64,000 bases of DNA from Diaminobutyricibacter sp. McL0608 (GTDB lineage Bacteria > Actinomycetota > Actinomycetes > Actinomycetales > Microbacteriaceae): NCBI RefSeq assembly GCF_039613825.1, contig NZ_CP154826.1:310001-374000 (forward strand). The letters run 5' to 3'. The notes under the pieces were generated by a model that was given only the letters and a program-made list of their open reading frames with translations, was not told where the DNA came from and did not search any database. Numbering within the stretch: the stretch's first letter is position 1; every line of letters begins with the position of its first letter. The translations under genes were made by a program, and so were the position numbers. Of the stretch, positions 57,669 to 64,000 are shown piece by piece.

Positions 57669-59807
57669 CTACTCGCCGGTCGGATGCGCGCCCAGCGCGT
57701 CCACGACCCACGCGTACGAGAAAGCCCGCTCCCGCCACGCGTTGTACCGGCCGGACACCCCGCCGTGGCCCGCGGCCATCTCGGTCTTGAGGAGCGCATC
57801 CGCCCCGACCTCGCGCAGTTTCGCGACCCATTTCGCCGGCTCGACGAAGTAGACGCGCGTGTCGTTGAGGCTGGTGACAGCGAGGATGCGCGGATAGTGC
57901 GTCTGGTGCACGTTCTCGAGCGGCGAATACGACTTCATGTAGGCGTACACCTCGGGGTCGTGGAGCGGGTCGCCCCATTCGTCCCATTCGGTGACGGTCA
58001 GCGGAAGCGACGGGTCGAGGATCGTGGTCAGCGGGTCGACGAACGGCACTTCAGCGAGGATGCCCGCGAAATATCTCGGGGCGAGGTTCGCAACAGCACC
58101 CATCAGCAGTCCGCCGGCGCTGCCGCCCTGCGCGACGAGCCGGTCGGGGCTGGTGATCCCTGTGTCGATGAGGTGTCGCGCAGACTCCACGAAGTCGGTG
58201 AACGTGTTGCGCTTGTGCATGAGCTTGCCGTTCTCGTACCAGGTGCGGCCGAGCTCCCCGCCGCCGCGCACGTGCGCGATGGCGAAGATGATCCCGCGGT
58301 CGAGCAGGCTGAGGCGCGCGATGCCGAAGGTCGGGTCCATGCTGGCCTCGTACGATCCGTAGCCGTACAGGAGGAGGGGAGCGGGGTCGTCGGTCGAGAC
58401 CAGGTCGCTCCGGTAGACGAGGGAGATCGGGATGCGGGTTCCGTCGGCCGCCGTCGCCCATTCGCGTCGCTGCACGAAGAGGTCCGGATCGAACTCGCCG
58501 AGCACCGGCTGCTGTTTGCGCATCCGCAGTTCGCCGGTGGCGACGACGTAGTCGTAGACCGTCCAGGGCGTGACGAAGCTGCCATAGCCCAGCCTGAGAG
58601 TCGGTTGCGTCCATTCCGGGTTGCCGCCGGCGCCGACGGTGAACAGTTCCTCGTCGAAGGTCAGCTCGTGCAGGCGGTCGTCGCCTGAGCTTCCTTCGGT
58701 CGGGACGGACGCGATCGCGACCCTTGTCAGGCCGTCGCGCCGGTACTCGACGGCGACGAAATCCCGGAAGGCGTCGACTCCTTCGATGCGCACCTGCGGG
58801 CTGTGGGGGATGAGTACGCGCCGATGCCCCTGCGGATCGCTCGCCGGTACGCTGACCAGCTCGAAGTTGACGGCGTCCTCGTTGTGCACGATGAGCAGTC
58901 GGTCGACGCCGGCGACCACGGCGTGCTCGATGTCGTACTCGATTCCTTCGCGACGCGGCCAGACCACGCGGAACTCGCCGCTGGGATCGTCGGAGGCAAG
59001 CAGCCACGTCTCGCTGGTGATGTTCGACCCGGCCTCGATGACGAGGAATGCGCGGCTGCGGGTCAGCCCGACCCCGACCGAGTACTTCTCGTCGGGTTCG
59101 TAGAAGACGCGGTCGTCGACGACGCCATCGGCAGGCGCGGTCCCGACCGTGTGCCGCCACACGGTATCCGACCTCCACGCATCGTCGACCGTCGTATAGA
59201 AGATGTACTGTCCGCTCGGATCGAACAGGGCGCCGGCGGCGGTCCCGTCGATCCGGTCGGAGAAGACGGCGCCGTCATCGGTGAGAGAGCGGATGCGCAG
59301 GGTGTAGCGTTCGTCGCCCTCGGTGTCGACACCGAACAGCAGGCGCGTGCCGTCTGCGGTGACGTCGAAGCTGCCGAGGGAGTAGAAGTCGTGGCCTTCG
59401 GCTTCGATGTTGTCGTCGAGCAGAACCTGCTCGCCCGGGAGGCCTGTCGTCTTGGCGGCGTCGTCGATCACCGGCGGTTCCCAATCGCCGGCGTCGGCCA
59501 CCGGCACCCGGCAGTGGATGCCGTACTGGCTTCCCTCCAGCGTGCGCGTGTAATACCACCAGTCGCCTTCGCGGGTCGGAACGCTCAGGTCCGTCTCGAG
59601 GGTGCGCCCTTTGATCTCATCGAAGATCTGCTCGCGCAAAGACGAGAGGTGCTCGGTGCGCGCGTTGGTGTACGCGTTCTCCTCGTGCAGGTGCGCGATC
59701 ACCGCAGGGTCGTCCTTGTCGCGGAGCCATTCGTAATCGTCGACGTACACATCGCCGTGATGGATGCGCTGGGTCGGCTTCTTGGCAGCTGCGGGAGGAG
59801 TGAGCAT
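57669..59807 (-). CDS. ptrB: Oligopeptidase B (S9A serine peptidase)
   Basis: A 712-residue cytosolic peptidase that cleaves short peptides, typically after Arg or Lys. A seven-bladed propeller (about 70-410) caps the C-terminal hydrolase domain with Ser in GGSAGG, Asp in SLNDTRV and His in AGHGGVSGR. The HVRGGGELGRTWYENGK segment is typical. Convergent with the aldo/keto reductase gene. Confidence 0.94.
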   Translation of the reverse strand: MLTPPAAAKKPTQRIHHGDVYVDDYEWLRDKDDPAVIAHLHEENAYTNARTEHLSSLREQIFDEIKGRTLETDLSVPTREGDWWYYTRTLEGSQYGIHCRVPVADAGDWEPPVIDDAAKTTGLPGEQVLLDDNIEAEGHDFYSLGSFDVTADGTRLLFGVDTEGDERYTLRIRSLTDDGAVFSDRIDGTAAGALFDPSGQYIFYTTVDDAWRSDTVWRHTVGTAPADGVVDDRVFYEPDEKYSVGVGLTRSRAFLVIEAGSNITSETWLLASDDPSGEFRVVWPRREGIEYDIEHAVVAGVDRLLIVHNEDAVNFELVSVPASDPQGHRRVLIPHSPQVRIEGVDAFRDFVAVEYRRDGLTRVAIASVPTEGSSGDDRLHELTFDEELFTVGAGGNPEWTQPTLRLGYGSFVTPWTVYDYVVATGELRMRKQQPVLGEFDPDLFVQRREWATAADGTRIPISLVYRSDLVSTDDPAPLLLYGYGSYEASMDPTFGIARLSLLDRGIIFAIAHVRGGGELGRTWYENGKLMHKRNTFTDFVESARHLIDTGITSPDRLVAQGGSAGGLLMGAVANLAPRYFAGILAEVPFVDPLTTILDPSLPLTVTEWDEWGDPLHDPEVYAYMKSYSPLENVHQTHYPRILAVTSLNDTRVYFVEPAKWVAKLREVGADALLKTEMAAGHGGVSGRYNAWRERAFSYAWVVDALGAHPTGE

Positions 59808-59846
59808 GGGTCTCAGGCTAGCGGGCGCGCGTGCCGCCGGGTCGGC

Positions 59847-60491
59847 TCAGCGGCTCCGCTGCAGGGTCGTCGGTCCGACGTTGGCGTCGAGCCAGTCGGT
59901 GAGCGGGCGGCTGTCGTGGAGGAACTCGACGACGCGGTCGGCGGCTTCCGGCGTGCCCAGCCACGGCTCGGGCTCCCACTGGCGCCAGGCGGAGAGGTCC
60001 TTGTTCCGCAGCAGCCCGACCCTGGGGTGGTCCTTCGGGAAGCCGCGCGGGGCCGAAGCGAGGCTGTCGTGCACCATGACCCGGATTCCCCGCGACTCGA
60101 CCGCGGCGATCGCCTTCTCGAGCTCTTCGCCGTGCTCCTCGTCGTCGATCGCCGAGCGGAAACGCGTCAGCTGGTCCGGGGCCATCGTGTGCGATCCTGC
60201 GCCGACGCCGAGCCCTGACGCGGAGAGCTGCACGTAGCCCCGGCCTCCGAGCAGTGCGCCGATGGCCGTCTTGTACGGCGACTTGTCCGCGCTGAAGCGG
60301 ACGTCACGGTAGGGCCGGAAGATCTTGCCTTCGCCGAATTCGGGCGCGAGCTCCTCCAGGAGCGCCTGCATGGGAGCCAGGACGTCGCGGTCGTAGACCT
60401 CCCGGTGCGCTGTCCAGTAGGCCTTCGAGTTGTCCACCTCGAGACCTCGGTAGAAGTCGACCGCGGCATCGGGCCAGCCTTCGAATCCCAT
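59847..60491 (-). CDS. DUF2461 family protein
   Basis: A 214-residue protein of a widespread uncharacterised family: VDFYRGLEVDNSKAYWTAHRE near 11-31, FRPYRDVRFSADKSPYKT near 59-76, and a FPKDHPRVGLLRNKDL stretch. No ribosome site precedes the ATG; TAATGT lies seven bases upstream on its strand, suggesting a leaderless message from a promoter shared with the divergent glucosidase gene. Confidence 0.88.
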   Translation of the reverse strand: MGFEGWPDAAVDFYRGLEVDNSKAYWTAHREVYDRDVLAPMQALLEELAPEFGEGKIFRPYRDVRFSADKSPYKTAIGALLGGRGYVQLSASGLGVGAGSHTMAPDQLTRFRSAIDDEEHGEELEKAIAAVESRGIRVMVHDSLASAPRGFPKDHPRVGLLRNKDLSAWRQWEPEPWLGTPEAADRVVEFLHDSRPLTDWLDANVGPTTLQRSR

Positions 60492-60515
60492 GCCTGTGAC
60501 ATTACTCTGGGACCC
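60492..60515. promoter_or_regulatory. 24-bp bidirectional leaderless promoter region
   Basis: Only 24 bases separate two divergent start codons. TAATGT (minus, 60504-60499) and TACTCT (plus, 60503-60508) each lie seven bases before their ATG, and the two boxes overlap. The -35 regions would be inside the opposite gene. Confidence 0.45.
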
Positions 60516-62261
60516 ATGACGGAGACGAGCGCCGAGACCGAGCATCCGACACCCACCGGCGATCAGTGGTGGCGCGCGGCCGTTGTCTACCAGATCTACC
60601 CGCGCAGTTTCGCGGATGCGAACGGCGACGGCATCGGCGACCTGCAGGGGATCATCGATCACCTGGACCACCTGGAGGCACTCGGCGTCGACGTCATCTG
60701 GCTGTCGCCGATCTACGCGTCGCCCCACGACGACAACGGCTACGACATCAGTGACTACCGGGCGATCGACCCCGTCTTCGGCACATTCGACGATTTCGAC
60801 GCGCTGCTCGAGGACGTGCACCGCCGCGGGATGAAGCTGGTGATGGACCTCGTCGTGAATCACACCTCCGACGAGCATCCGTGGTTCGTCGAGTCGTCGT
60901 CAGGGCCGGACGGTCCGAAGCGCGACTGGTACTGGTGGCGTGCGCCGCGCGAGGGGACGGTCGGCGGACACCCGGGAGCGGAACCGAACAACTGGGGCTC
61001 GTTCTTCTCCGGTCCCGCCTGGCAGTTCGACCCGGCATCGGGGGAGTACTACCTGCACTTGTTCTCCCGCAAGCAGCCCGACCTCAACTGGGAGAACCCG
61101 GCCGTGCGCGATGCGGTGTACGAGATGATGACCTGGTGGCTCGACCGCGGCGTCGACGGTTTCCGGATGGATGTCATCAACCTGATCTCGAAGGTTCAGG
61201 ACCTGCCGGACGGCGTGGTGCCGCCGGGTCGCCTGTACGGTGACGGCTACCCGTTCTACGGGCAGGGGCCGCGCATCCACGAGTTCCTCCACGAAATGCA
61301 CGAGCGGGTGTTCGCCGGCCGAGACGGGCAATACCTGACCGTCGGAGAGATGCCGGGCGTCACCGTGGAGGAGGGTCAGCTCTTCACCGATCCCGCCCGC
61401 GGCGAGGTGGACATGGTGTTCCAGTTCGAGCACGTCGGTCTCGACCACGGCCCGGGCGGAAAATGGGATCCGCGTGAATCGAGCGTGCTCGAGCTCAAGC
61501 AGTCGTTCGCTCGCTGGCAGTCCGGTCTCGCCGACTCGGGCTGGAACAGCCTCTACTGGAACAACCACGACCAGCCGCGCGTCGTGAGCAGGTTCGGCGA
61601 TGATGGGCTCCTGCGCCGCGAGTCCGCGACCGCGCTCGGCACGGTCCTGCACCTGCAGCGCGGAACGCCGTACATCTACCAGGGCGAAGAACTCGGGATG
61701 ACGAACGTGCCGTTCGACGGAATCCACGATTTCCGCGACATCGAGTCGCTCAACCATTACAGCGAAGCGGTCGGCGCGCTGGGGGCGCGAGCGGATGACG
61801 TGCTCGCCGCCCTGCGCGTCTCCTCCCGTGACAACGCGCGCACCCCGGTCCAGTGGACGGATGCACCCTACGCGGGCTTCACCACCGGGTCGCCCTGGAT
61901 CGCGGTCAACCCGAACTACACCGAGATCAACGCCGACGCCGAGCGGGAGAACGCCGACTCGGTCTTCGCCTACTACCGCGAGCTCATCGCGCTGCGGCAT
62001 CGCGACCGGGTCGTCTCGCACGGGACGCTCGAGATGGTGCTCTTCGAACATCCGACGGTCTTCGCGTACACGCGGACGCTCGACGATCGCCAGCTGCTGG
62101 TGCTGGTGAACCTGAGCGGCGACCCGGCCGACTTCGACGTCACCGAGGTCCCCGGATGGGATGGAGCCGAGCTCGTGCTCGGCAACCTGGCGGATGCGAC
62201 GCCCGCCGTCGACGGACGTCTCGCCCCCTGGCAGGCGCAGGTCTTCGCCCGCGCCCGCTAG
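60516..62261 (+). CDS. GH13 alpha-glucosidase (oligo-1,6-glucosidase type)
   Basis: A 581-residue intracellular alpha-amylase-superfamily enzyme. Regions in order: VYQIYPRSF near 24, DVIWLSPIY, DLVVNHTSDEHPWF near 120-133, GFRMDVIN (nucleophile Asp near 219), VGEMPG (acid/base Glu near 277) and NNHDQPR (third Asp near 349). No signal peptide. It hydrolyses alpha-glucosides such as isomaltose or maltose; exact specificity unknown. A TetR gene follows convergently. Confidence 0.93.
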   Translation: MTETSAETEHPTPTGDQWWRAAVVYQIYPRSFADANGDGIGDLQGIIDHLDHLEALGVDVIWLSPIYASPHDDNGYDISDYRAIDPVFGTFDDFDALLEDVHRRGMKLVMDLVVNHTSDEHPWFVESSSGPDGPKRDWYWWRAPREGTVGGHPGAEPNNWGSFFSGPAWQFDPASGEYYLHLFSRKQPDLNWENPAVRDAVYEMMTWWLDRGVDGFRMDVINLISKVQDLPDGVVPPGRLYGDGYPFYGQGPRIHEFLHEMHERVFAGRDGQYLTVGEMPGVTVEEGQLFTDPARGEVDMVFQFEHVGLDHGPGGKWDPRESSVLELKQSFARWQSGLADSGWNSLYWNNHDQPRVVSRFGDDGLLRRESATALGTVLHLQRGTPYIYQGEELGMTNVPFDGIHDFRDIESLNHYSEAVGALGARADDVLAALRVSSRDNARTPVQWTDAPYAGFTTGSPWIAVNPNYTEINADAERENADSVFAYYRELIALRHRDRVVSHGTLEMVLFEHPTVFAYTRTLDDRQLLVLVNLSGDPADFDVTEVPGWDGAELVLGNLADATPAVDGRLAPWQAQVFARAR

Positions 62262-62271
62262 ACCCGGTGGG

Positions 62272-62856
62272 TCAGCTGTCGAGGGCCGCGCGCATGAAGG
62301 CTTCGATGAAGACGTCGAACGCGGCGATCGTCCGCTCGCGGTTGCCCGTCATGAGGTAGCCGAAGTGGAGGCCGAGGGTCGTGTCCGAGATCCAGTTGGC
62401 GAGAGTGGATGCCCGGTCGGCTTCGACGCCGTGGTCGATGAGCCAGTTATCGATCAGGCGCAGCCAGCTCGCGAACGCGTCGGTCATGTGCCTCCCGATG
62501 TCCGGGTCCACCGACTCGAGTGATCCCGCTTCGAACTGGAGACGAAGGCCGGTGCGGTTGGCGTCGCGTAGGGAATAGCGGAACGCCTCCTTGTACCAGG
62601 CGACCAGCTGATCACGGTCGAAGGCCAGCACATCTACGCCTTCGAGCACCTCGCGCTGAAGCCGCACGCTCTCCTCGAGGATGGCGTCGATCATTTCGCG
62701 GCGGGAGCCGAAGTGGTACACGAACGAGTACGTGCTGACGCCGAGCGCGCTCGCCAGCGATCGGAATGTCATCCGCGACAGGGGTTCGGTCGCGACGTAG
62801 TCGAGGATCTGCGCGAGTAGCTCGGGTTTTCTGGTCGGATCAGGAGTTCGGCCCAC
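62272..62856 (-). CDS. TetR/AcrR family transcriptional regulator
   Basis: A 194-residue regulator: helix-turn-helix at about 28-53 (MTFRSLASALGVSTYSFVYHFGSRREMI) and a C-terminal ligand domain. The start is a GTG at 62856. It lies between the convergent glucosidase and a cell-wall enzyme gene; its target is unclear. Confidence 0.9.
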   Translation of the reverse strand: MGRTPDPTRKPELLAQILDYVATEPLSRMTFRSLASALGVSTYSFVYHFGSRREMIDAILEESVRLQREVLEGVDVLAFDRDQLVAWYKEAFRYSLRDANRTGLRLQFEAGSLESVDPDIGRHMTDAFASWLRLIDNWLIDHGVEADRASTLANWISDTTLGLHFGYLMTGNRERTIAAFDVFIEAFMRAALDS

Positions 62857-62891
62857 GTGACAACAATAAGCGAGACGGCCGCCCCGTCAGT

Positions 62892-64000
62892 TCAGTGGCC
62901 CGGAGGATTGCCGCCGCCCTTGCCGCCACCGCCACCGCCGCCACCGGGACCGCCACCGCCACCGGGCCCACCCTTGCCCGGCTGGGTCGGGGCGTTCGGC
63001 GCAACGGGCGGGGCCTTCGGCGGCGCCGGTCTGCTCAGGTACTTGCCGTCGACGTCGGGGAACGCTCCGCCACCGTACGCGGCGTTCAGGGCCGCCGCGA
63101 TCGGCTTGACGATCGCGAACTTCACGTCACCACCCCCGACGCCCTGGAACGACTGGCTGCGCAGGGCGACACCGCCCTGGACGTTGCCGACCCAGGTAGC
63201 CTGGGCGATCTTGGTGGTCGACGTCACCAGCCAGTTCGCGACCGAGTTGTCCGTCGTGCCGGTCTTGCCGAAGATGGGTATTCCGTCGCCCGGGTTCGCC
63301 GAGGCTGCCGTACCGCCGCCACGCAGCACGCCCTGCAGAGCGAAGATGGCCGCTGCCGCGACACCGGGGTCGATGGGATTCGTGGTGTTGCACTTCGTCT
63401 TCGGAACCGCGTGCAGTGTTCCATCGGCGGCCACGATCTTGTCGATCGCGACCGGGCTGCAGGCCACGCCGTGGTTGGCGATGCCCGCGTACGCGGTGGC
63501 CATGGTCAACGGGGCGATGTAGTTCGTGCCCAGCACGGACGACGGGTTCGCCATGTACGGGTTCGCCTGCTCGTCGGCTCCGTGCACCCCGAGCGCCTGC
63601 GCGCCCTCCTTGATGCCGCAGAGGTCGAGCTTCGTCGCCATCATCGCGAAGGCGGAGTTCACGGATGCTGCCGTCGCGTTCATGACGTTGATCCGGGACA
63701 CCGACTCGCCTTCATCGTTGGCGACGTTCCACGGCGCTCCGCCGATGTCGTTGCACGGGTCGCTCTCGTGGAACGAGGTCTGCGCGAACGTGTGGTGCGA
63801 CGCGTCGATGACCTCGTAGAGCGAGTGCCCTTCCTTCAGCCATTCGAGGAGGTCGTACGCCTTGTATGACGAACCGGTCTGGAACCCTTCGGAGCCGCCG
63901 TAGGCGTAATCGGTGTTGTAGTTGACGGCCGTGGTCCCGGGCGGCGGTGCCGCGGTGTTGTTGTACGCCCGGTTCTGCACCATCGTGATGACGCGGCCCG
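62892..64000 (-). CDS. Penicillin-binding protein transpeptidase domain, N-terminus beyond window
   Basis: The visible 369 residues are the C-terminal part of a class A-type penicillin-binding protein, an envelope transpeptidase that cross-links peptidoglycan. The active-site Ser is in SSYKAYD (SxxK), followed by SVN (SxN) and GKTGTTD (KTG). After the domain comes a Pro-rich segment and a tail of about 30 residues made almost only of Gly, Pro and Lys. The upstream coding sequence runs off the right edge. Confidence 0.9.
   Translation of the reverse strand, partial: GRVITMVQNRAYNNTAAPPPGTTAVNYNTDYAYGGSEGFQTGSSYKAYDLLEWLKEGHSLYEVIDASHHTFAQTSFHESDPCNDIGGAPWNVANDEGESVSRINVMNATAASVNSAFAMMATKLDLCGIKEGAQALGVHGADEQANPYMANPSSVLGTNYIAPLTMATAYAGIANHGVACSPVAIDKIVAADGTLHAVPKTKCNTTNPIDPGVAAAAIFALQGVLRGGGTAASANPGDGIPIFGKTGTTDNSVANWLVTSTTKIAQATWVGNVQGGVALRSQSFQGVGGGDVKFAIVKPIAAALNAAYGGGAFPDVDGKYLSRPAPPKAPPVAPNAPTQPGKGGPGGGGGPGGGGGGGGKGGGNPPGH

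Noticed and set aside
58803-60218. Plus-strand ORF of 471 codons
   Set aside because: Shadow of the oligopeptidase B gene, whose catalytic triad is intact on the minus strand.
62920-62980. Glycine-codon repeat as a possible CRISPR or tandem-repeat array
   Set aside because: It is the coding sequence of the Gly/Pro/Lys tail of the penicillin-binding protein, in frame with its domain. No CRISPR-like repeat-spacer pattern was seen anywhere in the window.

Overview
The window is high-GC, gene-dense DNA with frequent 4- and 8-base gene overlaps, several apparently leaderless genes, LacI/GntR/IclR sugar and aromatic regulators, a PcaD-PcaC fusion and ribose-type ABC sugar importers. Together these point to a saprophytic, soil- or plant-associated actinobacterium, most likely of the Microbacteriaceae. 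That placement is inferred from gene content and style; no rRNA or complete tRNA gene is present.

Region by region. 1-6.1 kb is a patchwork: a membrane protein cut by the left edge, a divergent TetR regulator, fragments of an IS481-type transposase and of a hydrolase, an alpha/beta hydrolase, a 14-TM drug exporter behind a tiny coupled ORF, a tRNA 3'-end-like scar with a terminator, and a conserved-looking hypothetical gene. 6.1-14.9 kb is a fructan locus: a LacI repressor, PfkB sugar kinase and SDR run leftward, and a lipoprotein-permease-ATPase fructose-type importer, an ABM protein and a large secreted GH32 levanase run rightward, separated by a promoter with two matching operators. 15.1-27.2 kb is a sugar-acid locus built on 2-keto-3-deoxygluconate (KDG): a secreted beta-helix protein, a zinc dehydrogenase, KduD, KDPG aldolase, KDG kinase, an oligosaccharide-type ABC importer, an enolase-superfamily gene with a frameshift, a mutarotase, a truncated lactonase and a GntR regulator. 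A shared ACGTATTATGTTT motif lies at both main promoters, and its palindromic core overlaps the GntR start codon.

27.3-30.9 kb holds an AhpD-like protein, an NAD-dependent epimerase-like protein, an MFS transporter and a DUF2510/DUF805 membrane protein. 31.0-39.4 kb is a complete 4-hydroxybenzoate/protocatechuate route to acetyl-CoA and succinyl-CoA (IclR, pobA, pcaH, G, B, L, I, J, F), nearly every gene overlapping the next. 39.5-51 kb is a second KDG locus: a nine-gene leftward operon (importer, RraA-like protein, lactonase, epimerase-like protein, two SDRs, mannonate dehydratase) divergent from gntR-eda-kdgK. The gene set fits either the hexuronate route or a direct oxidative route from a hexose to mannonate.

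51-64 kb is mixed housekeeping: an ECF sigma factor with a small zinc-binding anti-sigma factor and a divergent secreted beta-propeller protein; a purine/pyrimidine base salvage group (adenosine/adenine deaminase, cytosine-deaminase-like enzyme, NCS1 permease); an IscA-like protein, aldo/keto reductase, oligopeptidase B, DUF2461 protein, GH13 alpha-glucosidase, TetR regulator and the C-terminal part of a penicillin-binding protein cut by the right edge.

The main items beyond routine annotation are: a dispersed intergenic repeat present four times (two copies as 19-21 bp arm hairpins); two regulons readable from operator motifs; adjacent damaged genes in the first KDG locus; a carbohydrate-binding-like module that appears inserted inside another such module, itself inserted in the levanase; strong hairpins directly after two of the three importer lipoprotein genes; and a 24-bp bidirectional, apparently leaderless promoter.
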